From assembly GCF_907163085.1 (NCBI RefSeq), contig NZ_CAJQTX010000004.1, positions 204,956 through 268,955 of the forward strand: a DNA stretch of 64,000 bases, given 5' to 3'. The translations under genes and the position numbers were made by a program. The notes beneath the pieces are model-generated. The model did no database searches and was not told the DNA's origin. It saw only the letters and a program-made list of their open reading frames with translations. Within the stretch, counting starts at the first letter, position 1. Every line of letters begins with the position of its first letter. This document shows, in pieces, positions 18,644 through 27,554 of this stretch. Origin of the DNA: Candidatus Accumulibacter sp. ACC003. GTDB taxonomy: Bacteria; Pseudomonadota; Gammaproteobacteria; Burkholderiales; Rhodocyclaceae.

Positions 18644-19012
18644 CTACTGGGCGGCGACCTTCGCGGCGCGTTTCGGCGTTCGCCGCTCGGATTTCTTTTT
18701 CAATCCCAGTGCAGCGACGTGGTCGGAGTCGGGGCCGTATTGGGCGATGATCTGGTCTTTGGCGCCGAGGACGACGTCGTGGAAGGTCCACTGCGCGCTG
18801 ACGAGTGCGTCGCGGGCGGCGGCGACGGTGTTCTGGGTATTGAGCAGCGTTTCCTGTGCGACGCGCATGGCGTCGTATTTGCTGATCAACTCGGGCAGGC
18901 TGTAGGCCGGGTTGGCCGGTTGGTAGCCAGTGATCGTCTTGAGCGCGACCAACGCGTCGCTGTCGGCCTGGATAATGTGCGCCTGCATGCGGCTATTCGA
19001 GATTCTTGCCAT
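18644..19012 (-). CDS. small uncharacterised alpha-helical protein
   Basis: A 122-residue protein with start taken at ATG 19012 (MARISNSRMQAHI); an in-frame GTG lies four codons upstream. It is predicted to be almost entirely helical (SLPELISKYDAMRVAQETLL, TVAAARDALVSAQW) and to end in a basic tail KKKSERRTPKRAAKVAAQ. The segment AQYGPDSDHVAALGLKKKSE looks like a conserved C-terminal motif. No function is assigned. It is upstream of, and on the same strand as, the haloperoxidase cluster but separated by about 420 bp, so it is probably a separate unit. Confidence 0.6.
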   Translation of the reverse strand: MARISNSRMQAHIIQADSDALVALKTITGYQPANPAYSLPELISKYDAMRVAQETLLNTQNTVAAARDALVSAQWTFHDVVLGAKDQIIAQYGPDSDHVAALGLKKKSERRTPKRAAKVAAQ

Positions 19013-19161
19013 ATGGCCCCCCACACGAGAAAGCGGTTGCGATGCGAATGTTTTCTAGTCAATGAGTTTTAGTGGGGAGAGGGGGAGTTTTCAAGATTTT
19101 TTTCGCCACATAAAAAATCGTGATGATCGCCGCTGCCGGCCCGGCAATTGCCGGCGTCGTG

Positions 19162-19428
19162 ATGGCAGTAGCACAACTCGTCATCGTCGTCGCCGCGTTG
19201 CTGATGGCAATAGCAGAACTCGTGATCGTGGTAGCAGCGCTGATGATGGCAATAGCAGAACCCGTGATCGTCGTCGCAGCGCTGATGATGGCAATAGCGG
19301 AACTCGTGATCGTAGTCGCCGCCCCGATGATGGCAATAGCAGAACTCGTGATCGTCGTAGCCGCTCTGATGATGGCCATAGCAGCGCTGGTGATCGTCGT
19401 CGCAGCGCGCGTGATCGCCATGCCAGTC
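19162..19428. repeat. 42-bp minisatellite, about six copies
   Basis: Units of 42 bp start near 19177, 19219, 19261, 19303, 19345 and 19387, each close to ctcgtgatcgtcgtagcagc followed by gctgatgatggcaatagcaga. Because 42 is divisible by three, several frames stay open. One plus-strand frame encodes hydrophobic VIVVAALMMAIAE repeats, one minus-strand frame encodes Cys/His-rich CYCHHQRCDDDHEF repeats, and a second minus frame encodes Ala/Thr/Ile repeats. None has a convincing start, so coding status is undecided. Confidence 0.85.
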
Positions 19429-19657
19429 ATCAAAGCCTCGTCGCGAGCGGCCGTTGCCGACGGCGCCGCAGGCCGACGCGCGCTCGCACGCGTCGCTACG
19501 CTGGTAGGCCGACGCCTTGCTCGATCGCCTTCGCCCGGCTATAGTCGCGCCGCGGTCTGCGTACCGCTTGTGTTTTCTTGTTAGCGGCGCCGCCTGGCGG
19601 GCCGTGTTCAAGCTGCGGCAGACTCCCTGCCGTGGCGGGTCTCTATAGGGAGTTGTC

Positions 19658-20527
19658 ATGTTGCATTGCACGCGCCGTTTGGCGCTTACCGGCGCGCTCG
19701 TCTGCGCGCTGGCCATCAGTTTTCTTCATCCGGCAGCCGCCGCCGAAGCCGTTCTGCGCGTTTCGGCAATTCCCGACGAGGCGCCGACCGAGTTGCAGCG
19801 CAAGTTCGCGCCGCTCGGCCAGTACCTCGAGAAGGAACTGGGAATGAAGGTTTCCTTCGTGCCGGTCTCGGACTACGCGGCGGTCGTCGAGGCGCTGGCC
19901 AGCGACAAACTCGACCTGGCGTGGCTTGGCGGCTTCACCTTCGTGCAGGCGAACATTCGCAGCAAGGGCACGGCGATACCGTTGGTGCAGCGTGAGCAGG
20001 ACGCGCGCTTTACTTCGAAGTTCATTACCGCCGACCCCACCATCAAGACTCTGGCCGATACCAGGGGCAAAGTCTTCGCCTTCGGCTCGCCGTCGTCGAC
20101 CTCGGGTCATCTGATGCCGCGCTACTTTCTGATGGCCGCCGGCATCGATCCCGATGTCGATTTCAAGAAGGTCGCTTTCTCGGGTGCGCACGACGCGACG
20201 GTCGCTTTCGTCGCCGCCGGCCGCGCCGACGCCGGGGTACTCAACGCGTCGGTATGGGAGAAGCTGGTCGAGGAGAAAAAGGTCGATGCCAAGGTCCGTG
20301 TCTTCGCCACGACGCCGCCTTATTTCGATTACAACTGGACGGTGCGCGGCAATCTTGACCCGGCGCTGATCAAGAAGATTGCGGCAGCTTTCCTGAAGCT
20401 CGACGCGGCCAATCCCGAGCACGCCGAGATTCTCGCACTGCAACGCGCCAGCAAGTTCATCCCGACGAGCAAAGAGAATTATCTGGGGATAGAGCAGGCG
20501 GCAAAGGCCGCCGGCTTGCTGAAGTAA
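19658..20527 (+). CDS. PhnD/selenate-type ABC transporter substrate-binding protein
   Basis: A 289-residue periplasmic binding protein with a signal peptide (hydrophobic 9-25, cleavage near AAAA about residue 29) and GGGAG six bases before the ATG. The fold is phosphonate-binding PhnD type: [20 protein letters not shown], then [20 protein letters not shown] and [17 protein letters not shown]. This DEAPTEL subgroup resembles proteins annotated as putative selenate ABC transporter binding proteins rather than true phosphonate binders. The ligand is therefore probably an oxyanion and is not certain. ATPase and permease genes follow immediately, forming a three-gene operon. Confidence 0.85.
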   Translation: MLHCTRRLALTGALVCALAISFLHPAAAAEAVLRVSAIPDEAPTELQRKFAPLGQYLEKELGMKVSFVPVSDYAAVVEALASDKLDLAWLGGFTFVQANIRSKGTAIPLVQREQDARFTSKFITADPTIKTLADTRGKVFAFGSPSSTSGHLMPRYFLMAAGIDPDVDFKKVAFSGAHDATVAFVAAGRADAGVLNASVWEKLVEEKKVDAKVRVFATTPPYFDYNWTVRGNLDPALIKKIAAAFLKLDAANPEHAEILALQRASKFIPTSKENYLGIEQAAKAAGLLK

Positions 20528-20532
20528 GGCGC

Positions 20533-21360
20533 TTGTTCCGCCTGCAAGACGTTTCGCTGGCGCACGCCAACGGCTTTGTCGCCCTGCGCGAGATCGCCCT
20601 GGCGGCGCGCGCCGGCGAGCAGATCGCCATCGTCGGCGCGTCGGGCGCCGGCAAGACCAGCCTGTTGCGCGTCTTGGGCGCCGCGCTGCGGCCGTCGTCC
20701 GGCCAGCTGGCGGTGCTCGAGCTCGACCCCTGGGCCGCGTCGGCGGTCGAGCTGCGGCGCTTGCGCGCGCGCATCGGCGTCGCGCATCAGGCGCCGCCGC
20801 TGCCGCCGCGCCAGCGCGTGGTCACCGCGGTGCTCGCCGGTCGGCTCGGGAGCTGGCCGTGGTGGAAGGGCGTCGCGTCGCTGGCGTATCCGCTCGATAT
20901 CGCCGGCGCGGCGGCGGCGCTGGCGCGACTCGATCTCGACGAGCGCCTGTTCGACCGCTGCGACCGCCTCTCGGGCGGCCAGTTGCAGCGCGTCGGCGTC
21001 GCCCGCGTCCTCTACCAGCAAGCGCAACTGATCCTCGCCGACGAGCCGGTGTCGGCGCTCGACCCGACGCTGGCGCGGCAGACGCTGCAGGTGCTCAGCG
21101 CCGACGCCGTGGCGCGTGGCGCGACGCTCGTCGCCAGCCTGCACGCCGTCGATCTGGCGCTGTCGTGTTTCCCGCGCATCGTCGGAATTCGTGACGGTCG
21201 TGTCGCCTTCGACCGGCCAGCCGCCGCCGTCGACGCGGCGCTGCTGCGCGAGCTGTACGCCAGCGACAGCGGTCCGTCGCCGGCGTCGTCAGCGTCGGCA
21301 CCAGGGCCCGCGCCGCGCGCCGCGGCCAACGCAGCGCCGCCTGGCGGCTGCTGGCGATGA
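20533..21360 (+). CDS. PhnC-type ABC transporter ATP-binding protein
   Basis: A 275-residue ATPase starting with TTG five bases after the binding-protein stop. Walker A is GASGAGKTS, the signature is [15 protein letters not shown], Walker B is [13 protein letters not shown], and the H-loop is SLHAVDLAL. It resembles PhnC of oxyanion importers. The last 35 residues are an Ala/Pro/Ser-rich tail without a domain. The stop overlaps the permease start (ATGA), so the two are translationally coupled. Confidence 0.9.
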   Translation: MFRLQDVSLAHANGFVALREIALAARAGEQIAIVGASGAGKTSLLRVLGAALRPSSGQLAVLELDPWAASAVELRRLRARIGVAHQAPPLPPRQRVVTAVLAGRLGSWPWWKGVASLAYPLDIAGAAAALARLDLDERLFDRCDRLSGGQLQRVGVARVLYQQAQLILADEPVSALDPTLARQTLQVLSADAVARGATLVASLHAVDLALSCFPRIVGIRDGRVAFDRPAAAVDAALLRELYASDSGPSPASSASAPGPAPRAAANAAPPGGCWR

Positions 21361-22961
21361 TGCGGCGGCGCGACCCGGCGGCGCCGGCGCGCGCTGCCGG
21401 CGTGTTGCTGGCGTTGCTCGCGCTGTGGCCGATGGCGGTGCTCGGCGAGTTCCGTCCCTGGCTGCTCTTCGAGGCCCAGAACCTGCGCGTGATCGGCGCT
21501 TTCCTGGGCGGCTTTCTGCCACCGGCGAGCGGTCACGAGTTCCTCGGCTACCTCGTACAGGCGACGCTGGAGACGCTGGCGATCGCCAGCGCCGGTATCG
21601 CGCTGGCCTTCGTCGTCGCCGTGCCGCTGGCCATCGCGACGACGCAGGCGCTGTCGATTTCGCGACTCGGGCCGGGCCCCGGCCGCCGCCGTGGCGACTT
21701 GCTGCGGGCCGGCCTGCGGGTGCTGCTGGTTGTCTTGCGCGGCATTCCGGAGCTCGTCTGGGCGCTGCTTTTCGTGCGCGTCTTCGGCCTTGGTCCGGCC
21801 GCCGGCGTGCTCGCCCTGGCGCTGACCTACGGCGGCATGCTCGCCAAGGTCTATGCCGAGATTCTCGAATCGGGCGAGCAGCGGCCGGCGCGCGCGCTCC
21901 TCGAAGCCGGCAGCAGTCGCCTGCACGCGCTGTGCTACGGCCTGCTGCCGGGCTGCGCGCAGGAACTGACCTCCTACACCGTCTATCGCTGGGAGTGCGC
22001 GCTGCGCGCGTCGGTGGTGATGGGTTTTGTCGGCGCCGGTGGCCTCGGGCAGTTGCTCGACCAGTCGATGAAAATGCTCAACGGCGGCGAGGCGGCGAGC
22101 ATCCTGCTGACCTTTTTGATGCTGGTGCTGGCCGCCGACGGCTGCTCGTCGTTTCTCCGTCGGCAGCTCGCCGACGCCGGCAGTCGCCAGCGCGCGCTAG
22201 CGGTCGGGCCGCTGGCGCTGGCCGGGCTGGTGCTGCTCGTCGGCGCCGTGGTGGCCAGCTTCGTTGCGCTTGACCTCGGTCTGGGCGCCTTGCTGACGCG
22301 CGCCGCGGCGACGTCGCTGGGCGATTTCCTGGTGTTGTTCTTCCCGCTCGATCTGTCGCCTGGCTGCTTGCAGAAGGTCGCCTGGGGATCGCTGGAAACG
22401 CTCGCCATCTCGGTGCTCGGCTCCTTGCTCGCCGCGGTCGGCGGCGCCCTGCTGGCCTTGCCGGCGTCGGGCCGGCATGGGCCAGCGCTGGCGCAGCTGA
22501 CGCGCCTGCTGCTCAACACCTTGCGCTCGGTTCCCGAACTGGTGTGGGCGACGCTGATGGCGCTGGCCGCCGGCCTCGGGCCTTTTGCCGGCATCCTGGC
22601 GCTGGCCCTGCATACCAGCGGCGTCCTCGGGCGGCTGTTCGCCGAAGCCTTGCAGAACGCGCCGCCGACGCCGCGCGACGCGCTCGTCGAAGCCGGCGCG
22701 CCGGCCGCCGCGGCCTTCCTCTACGGCACGCTGCCGGCGGTGACGCCGCAACTCGTCGCCTACGCGCTCTACCGCTGGGAAATCAATATCCGCATGGCGG
22801 CGATTCTCGGCTTCGTCGGCGCCGGCGGTCTCGGCCAGCTGCTCTACGTCGAACTGTCGCTGTTTCACTACGCGCAGGCGAGCACGCTGATCGCCGCGAT
22901 GTTGCTGCTGTCGGTGATCGTCGATGCCGCGAGCGCCTGGCTACGTCGCCGGCTCGGTTAA
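21357..22961 (+). CDS. fused two-domain PhnE-type ABC permease
   Basis: A 534-residue protein, twice the usual PhnE length. It contains two homologous permease halves, each with an EAA-type loop. The first has [18 protein letters not shown] and [15 protein letters not shown]; the second has [18 protein letters not shown] and [17 protein letters not shown]. Each half is predicted to have about five or six membrane helices. A single polypeptide can thus supply the whole transmembrane dimer. It belongs to the operon starting at 19658. Duplication followed by fusion is the simplest explanation. Confidence 0.9.
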   Translation: MMRRRDPAAPARAAGVLLALLALWPMAVLGEFRPWLLFEAQNLRVIGAFLGGFLPPASGHEFLGYLVQATLETLAIASAGIALAFVVAVPLAIATTQALSISRLGPGPGRRRGDLLRAGLRVLLVVLRGIPELVWALLFVRVFGLGPAAGVLALALTYGGMLAKVYAEILESGEQRPARALLEAGSSRLHALCYGLLPGCAQELTSYTVYRWECALRASVVMGFVGAGGLGQLLDQSMKMLNGGEAASILLTFLMLVLAADGCSSFLRRQLADAGSRQRALAVGPLALAGLVLLVGAVVASFVALDLGLGALLTRAAATSLGDFLVLFFPLDLSPGCLQKVAWGSLETLAISVLGSLLAAVGGALLALPASGRHGPALAQLTRLLLNTLRSVPELVWATLMALAAGLGPFAGILALALHTSGVLGRLFAEALQNAPPTPRDALVEAGAPAAAAFLYGTLPAVTPQLVAYALYRWEINIRMAAILGFVGAGGLGQLLYVELSLFHYAQASTLIAAMLLLSVIVDAASAWLRRRLG

Positions 22962-23087
22962 GGGCGCTGGGGGAGGGTGGTGGAAGAGTGGCACCAGCGC
23001 GCTTGCCGAGCGACCACCGCGCTGCAGCGTGCGCCGCGAGCGGTCTCACCCGGATGAGCCCCGACGCCATCCGGGCGGCCGGGCGGC

Positions 23088-23747
23088 TTACTTCGGCTGC
23101 GGCACGACGCGCAGATACGGTTTGAGCGTTTTCCAGCCGCCCGGGTACTTGGCCCTGGCGGCTTCGTCGGAAACCGTCGGCGGGATGATCACGTCGTCGC
23201 CCGGCCGCCAGTTCACCGGCGTGGCGACGCTGTGTTTGGCGTTCAGCTGGATGGCGTCGAGCGCGCGCAGGACCTCGTCGAAATTGCGTCCGGCGCTCAT
23301 CGGGTAGGTCATTGTCAGCTTGATCTTCTTGTCCGGGCCGATCAGGAAAACCGAGCGCACCGTCGCGTTATCGACCGCCGTGCGCTCGGCGGCCTGGCCG
23401 CTGGCGTTCGGGTGGATCATGTCGTAGAGCTTGGCGACGACCAGCTCGGTATCGCCGATCAGCGGGTAGTTCAGCGCCGCCCCCTGCGTTTCGGCAATGT
23501 CGCCAGCCCAGCGCTGGTGGTCGCTGACGCTGTCGATCGACAGGCCGATGACCTTGGTATTGCGCTGATCGAATTCGGGTTTGAGGCGCGCCAGGTAGCC
23601 CAGCTCGGTGGTGCACACCGGTGTGAAATCCTTCGGATGCGAGAACAGGATCGCCCAGCTGTCGCCCATCCATTGATGGAAGTGGATCATGCCCTCGGTG
23701 CTCGGGGCGGTGAAATCGGGCGCTTCGTCGCCAATGTGTAGTCCCAT
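23088..23747 (-). CDS. 1-Cys peroxiredoxin (Prx6 type)
   Basis: Start at 23747 (MGLHIGDEAPDFTAP), eight bases after AAAGGAG, giving 219 residues; the longer frame lacks a ribosome site. The peroxidatic cysteine is C45 in PKDFTPVCTTEL. The long C-terminal part (WRPGDDVIIPPTVSDEAARA) is typical of the Prx6/AhpC-TSA 1-Cys group. It reduces H2O2 and organic peroxides. It lies about 120 bp downstream of the persulfide dioxygenase gene on the same strand and may be co-transcribed. Confidence 0.93.
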   Translation of the reverse strand: MGLHIGDEAPDFTAPSTEGMIHFHQWMGDSWAILFSHPKDFTPVCTTELGYLARLKPEFDQRNTKVIGLSIDSVSDHQRWAGDIAETQGAALNYPLIGDTELVVAKLYDMIHPNASGQAAERTAVDNATVRSVFLIGPDKKIKLTMTYPMSAGRNFDEVLRALDAIQLNAKHSVATPVNWRPGDDVIIPPTVSDEAARAKYPGGWKTLKPYLRVVPQPK

Positions 23748-23870
23748 GCGGTACTCCTTTCGATCTGCGTGAGGAATCTGCTTAAACCGTCGCCAGCAGT
23801 GCTGGCGTTTCAAGGCGGCGGCAGTGGTCGGCGCGTGGCCCTGCGCCGGCGTCGCTGCCGTTCATAGGAC

Positions 23871-24929
23871 TCAGCTTTGCGCTCCCGAGTTCAGCGGATA
23901 GCCGGCGACGCGCCAGGCCTTCATGCCGCCGTCGAGCGCCACCACGTGCGCGAAGCCCATCTCGTGCAGGGTCGCCGCCGCCAGCGTCGATACCTGGCCG
24001 AGTTCGCAACAGACCAGGATGCGGCGCGTCGGGTCGGGCAGTTCCTGGTTGACGCGCAACTCGAGCTGACCGCGTGGCAGCAGGCGCGCGCGCGGGATGT
24101 GGCCGCCCTCGTAGGCGTCGCGCTCGCGCACGTCGAGGACGATCAGCTCGTCGTCGCCGGGCTCGCCGAGCGCGGCCGCTTGAACGCGCGCCCGGAGTTC
24201 CTCGAGCGCCATGAAGGGCACTTTCGCCGCCGCCTCGGCGAGCAGCTGGGCGACCGATTTGCCGCCGCTCATATTGGTCCGCAGCGCTTCGGTGACGTGC
24301 GTCGGCATCGACAGGTTGAGGTTCTGCATCAGGTCGACGAAGGTCGCGCGGTCGCGTGCCTGCAAGCGCGGATTGGTCGCCAGCTCCTTGCCGATGGTCG
24401 ACTGCTGGCGGCCCTTGTAGTCGTGCGCCGGCAAGACCCTGGTCTCGGGGTCGAGCGTCAGGATGCGCCGAAAGAGGCTGTCGTGCAGTGCTTCCGGGTC
24501 GCCACTCGGCAGGTCGGTGCGGCCGGTGCCACCGATCAGCAGTGTGTCGCCGGTGAACAGGTGGCGGTCGATGTGCAGGCACATCGAGTCGCTGGTGTGG
24601 CCTGGCGTATAGATCACGCGCAGGCGCAGTTGCCCGATCAGCAACATCTCGCCGTCACCAATTCGCAGGTCGACAAACGGCGCTGCGCTGCTGCGGTGCA
24701 TCACCACCGGCACCGCCAGGCGCCGCGCCAATTCGCGCGTCGCCGAGAAATGGTCGGCGTGGGTGTGCGTATCGATCAGGTAGCGAATCCGCAAGCCGTC
24801 ACGCGCCGCCAAGGCCAGGTAGTGGTCGATCTTGCTGATCTCGGGATCGATCAGCGCCGCCGAGCTGCTGTCGTCGCAGCCGACCAGGTAGGACTGGCAG
24901 CCGCCAGTGGCAATTTGTTCGAGAATCAT
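23871..24929 (-). CDS. persulfide dioxygenase (ETHE1-like metallo-beta-lactamase fold) fused to rhodanese
   Basis: Start at 24929 (MILEQIATGGCQSYLVG), seven bases after AGGAGG, giving 352 residues. Residues 1-235 are the MBL fold with THTHADH, TPGHTSDS and FTGDTLLIGGTGRTD, the ETHE1 pattern for mononuclear iron. Residues about 255-352 form a rhodanese domain with LDVRERDAYEGGHIPRA and the active-site loop LVCCELGQVS. Such fusions oxidise glutathione persulfide to sulfite and move sulfane sulfur between substrates. The neighbouring peroxiredoxin fits a sulfide/redox stress role. Expression is probably monocistronic or with that peroxiredoxin. Confidence 0.9.
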   Translation of the reverse strand: MILEQIATGGCQSYLVGCDDSSSAALIDPEISKIDHYLALAARDGLRIRYLIDTHTHADHFSATRELARRLAVPVVMHRSSAAPFVDLRIGDGEMLLIGQLRLRVIYTPGHTSDSMCLHIDRHLFTGDTLLIGGTGRTDLPSGDPEALHDSLFRRILTLDPETRVLPAHDYKGRQQSTIGKELATNPRLQARDRATFVDLMQNLNLSMPTHVTEALRTNMSGGKSVAQLLAEAAAKVPFMALEELRARVQAAALGEPGDDELIVLDVRERDAYEGGHIPRARLLPRGQLELRVNQELPDPTRRILVCCELGQVSTLAAATLHEMGFAHVVALDGGMKAWRVAGYPLNSGAQS

Positions 24930-25555
24930 CAGCGCCTCCTGTAGCGTGTTGCCGCCCGAATGCGGCGTCTGCGCCGAGCCTGGCCCGAAGGGCGACGTTG
25001 GCTGGCGCTGCGCTGTAGACCCTGAAGAAACCCTCAGCGCAATCTCCGCGCAGAAATGGTAACGCAGATCGGCACGGCCGGCGGCAATGTCCGTCGCCGA
25101 CGTTCTGGCGACGCGCCAACGGCCAGCCAACGCGCGTCATCGCGTGTGATCGGTGATCGCCGAGCTGAGCTTCGCGCTGATCCTGATGATGATCGGCAGC
25201 TATCGCCTGACCTTCGAGTTTTCGTCTCCGGGTTTCGGCCTGGCCGGTCGCGTCGGCGCGATTTGTCTGCAGCTCTTCGATCGCGACCTTCGCCCGCTCG
25301 ACGATTCGCCGTCGTTCGCGTCGCTGCCAATCGACGAGTGGCTGGGTGAGTAAGTGAAAAATCTGTGGAAAAGTCTGTGGAAAAGTCTGTAGAGCGGCCG
25401 GCGCAATATTCGCCGCCATCAGCAGGAGAAGCGCCCTGATCGTCGACTTCGATCCGCGCCTCGGCAGCGTTCTGCTGCTGTTGCGGATCGGGCTGGCGGC
25501 GCTGCAAGCGACGCCAGCCGCCGCCAAACGCTGAACGCGGCGCAGCGCGCCAGCG
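24930..25555. other. gene-poor stretch
   Basis: About 626 bp with no gene that can be defended. A 66-codon plus-strand frame at 25153 (GTG start) has a hydrophobic N-terminus but no ribosome site. A short tandem repeat, gtggaaaagtct, occurs at about 25365-25390. Confidence 0.4.
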
Positions 25556-26455
25556 TCAGGGTGAGCGTGGCTCGGCGTCGCTGGTGGCCAGCAGAAAATC
25601 GATCGCCTGCCGCCACCAGGCGGCGTCGAGACGGTAGAACCAGTCGTTGTGGTCGGCGCCGTCGATCACCGTCAGCCGCTTCGGCTGGCCGAGCGCCGCG
25701 TACAGTGCCCGACCGTACGGCGCTGGCACGATGCTGTCGTCGGCGGCGATCAGCAGCTGCACCGGCCGGTCGAAGGAGCGCAGCCTGGCGACGCTGTCGT
25801 AGTGGTCGCGCAACAGCCAGTGCACCGGCAGCAGCGGGTAGTGGTGCGCGGCGACGCTCGCCAGCCGGTCCCACGGCGTGATCAGCAACAGACCGCTGAC
25901 CAGCGTGCGCTGCTGCGCGCTGGCCGCGGCGGCGACGCCGGCGCCCAGCGATTCGCCGATCACCAGCAGCGGCGCACCGTACAGCTGCTGCGCCAGGGCG
26001 ATGCTCTGGGCGGCGTCGGCGACCAGGCTCTCCTCGCCGAGGGCACCGGCGCGCGGGCCGTAAGCCGGATACTCGGCGAGGATCACTCGCAGACCGAGGT
26101 GGCTGAGCGCCTCGACGTAGAAGCGGCGGTGGCCGGCGTGCCCGGCGTTGCCGTGGAAAACCAGCACCGTGGCGCGCGCCGGGCCGTCGGCTTCGGCCAG
26201 CAAGCCGCGGAAATCGGTAGCGTCGGGCCACGGCGAGAGGCCGTCGGAGGCCATCTCGGCGACGCTGGCGCGTTCGGGAAAGTAGAGCAGCTGGTCCTGG
26301 AACATGCTGACTCCGGTCAATACCAGCAAGCAGACGACGAGCAGGCTGATCGCGCCGAGCGCCGCGCGGCGCGCGCCGGCCCAGGCGCTGCCGCGGTGCG
26401 CGTCCGAACGGTGCTGCGGCGAGCAGGCCGGAGCGCGCTCACTTGCGGCCGACAT
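25556..26455 (-). CDS. membrane-anchored alpha/beta hydrolase
   Basis: A 299-residue protein with one N-terminal membrane helix (about 33-52) and a serine hydrolase domain. The oxyanion-side motif VLVFHGNAGHAGHR is present, the nucleophile elbow is GESLGAG, and a late IAADDSIVP aspartate and GADHNDWFY histidine complete the triad. The pattern resembles the BEM46/YfhR group. The substrate is unknown. It overlaps the end of the ClpX-like gene by 17 nt, which suggests a shared transcript. A shorter start near MFQDQLLYFP would remove the anchor. Confidence 0.8.
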   Translation of the reverse strand: MSAASERAPACSPQHRSDAHRGSAWAGARRAALGAISLLVVCLLVLTGVSMFQDQLLYFPERASVAEMASDGLSPWPDATDFRGLLAEADGPARATVLVFHGNAGHAGHRRFYVEALSHLGLRVILAEYPAYGPRAGALGEESLVADAAQSIALAQQLYGAPLLVIGESLGAGVAAAASAQQRTLVSGLLLITPWDRLASVAAHHYPLLPVHWLLRDHYDSVARLRSFDRPVQLLIAADDSIVPAPYGRALYAALGQPKRLTVIDGADHNDWFYRLDAAWWRQAIDFLLATSDAEPRSP

Positions 26456-27440
26456 AGCGTGCGTCCTCGAACAGCGAGGTGATTTCGACGCGGCCGATCT
26501 CGGGATGATCGGGGACGATGTAGAGGATAGGCGTGATCAGTTCCTCGAAAATACCGCGCAGGCTGCGCGCGCCGGTCTTGTACTCGATGGCGATTTCGGC
26601 GATCTGCTCGAAGACGCGCGCGCCGATGCGCAGTTCGACGCCTTCGCCGCGGAAGATCTCGACGTACTGCCGGTAGATCGAGTTCTTCGGCACGCTCATG
26701 ATGCTCACCAGCATTGGTTTGCTCAGCTGGTGCAGGTTGGCGATCACCGGCAGGCGGCCGGTAAACTCGGGAATCAGGCCGAACTCGAAGAGGTCGGTCG
26801 GCTTGACGCGCTTGTTCAGGCGGTCGAGGATGTTCTGGTTGTCGTCGGCGGTGGTGGCGATGAAGCCGAAGCCGTGCGTCTTGGACATGATGTTCTCGAG
26901 GCCGACGAAAGCGCCGCCGCAGATGAACAGGACGTTGCTGGTGTCGATGTACTGATTGTCCTTGAGCTTGACCGGCGAGCCTTCCATGATCTTCAGCAGC
27001 GCGTGCTGGACGCTTTCGCCGGAAATCGCTCCCGATTGCGAGTTGGTCGCTTTCAGCTTGTCGATTTCGTCGATGAAGATAATCCCGTGCTGCGCCTTGG
27101 CGATGTCGGCGTCGGCCTTGTCGACGAGTCGCTGCAGCACCGCCTCGATTTCCTCGTTGACGTACTTGGTCTGCGCCAGCGAGGTGGCGTCGGCGGTCAC
27201 GAAAGGAACGCCGAGCATCCGCGACAGCGTGTCGCAGAGCAGCGTCTTGCCGGTTCCCGAAGGTCCGACCAGCAGCACGTTGCTCTTGGCGATGCTGCCC
27301 TTGTCGGGCGCGAAGGTGGCGATCTTGCGGTAATGCGAGTAGACCGCGACGGCGAGGACCTTCTTGGCTTCCTCCTGGCCGATGACGTACTGATCGAGGT
27401 AGCGGACGATCGCGCTGGGTGTGGTTTCTTTGGCTAGCAA
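26439..27440 (-). CDS. ClpX-like AAA+ ATPase lacking the zinc-binding domain
   Basis: A 333-residue AAA+ protein close to ClpX in its ATPase core. Walker A is GPSGTGKT (59-66), Walker B is IIFIDEIDK (120-128), and TSNVLFICGGAFVGLE and GRLPVIANLHQL are clear. It lacks the roughly 60-residue N-terminal Cys4 zinc domain that ClpX uses for adaptors. The substrate-gripping pore loop GYVG of ClpX is replaced by KYVN (92-95). The region of the ClpP-contact IGF loop reads HGFGF. It is therefore a divergent ClpX paralog that may unfold proteins independently of ClpP. It is encoded upstream of, and overlapping, the hydrolase. Confidence 0.88.
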   Translation of the reverse strand: MLAKETTPSAIVRYLDQYVIGQEEAKKVLAVAVYSHYRKIATFAPDKGSIAKSNVLLVGPSGTGKTLLCDTLSRMLGVPFVTADATSLAQTKYVNEEIEAVLQRLVDKADADIAKAQHGIIFIDEIDKLKATNSQSGAISGESVQHALLKIMEGSPVKLKDNQYIDTSNVLFICGGAFVGLENIMSKTHGFGFIATTADDNQNILDRLNKRVKPTDLFEFGLIPEFTGRLPVIANLHQLSKPMLVSIMSVPKNSIYRQYVEIFRGEGVELRIGARVFEQIAEIAIEYKTGARSLRGIFEELITPILYIVPDHPEIGRVEITSLFEDARYVGRK

Positions 27441-27554
27441 GCGGCGGGCTCCGTGGTCAGCGAAGGTGGTGGGTGATTGCTGCAGGGCCTTATCTTAGGC
27501 TCAAAGGCGGCGGCTGGCCTGATCAATCGGACTCTACGGGTGCTCGTCGGGGGG

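Noticed and set aside
18155-19072. 305-codon plus-strand frame
   Set aside because: It runs antisense to the haloperoxidase start and the helical protein gene, and its composition is typical of a shadow frame.
19069-19716. Cys/His-rich minus-strand protein as a real gene
   Set aside because: The frame begins inside the ABC-importer binding-protein gene on the other strand and is open largely because of the 42-bp repeat. It is kept only as a finding, not as a gene.
25153-25353. 66-codon plus-strand frame with hydrophobic start
   Set aside because: GTG start without a Shine-Dalgarno, no recognisable domain, and the region is compositionally prone to open frames.
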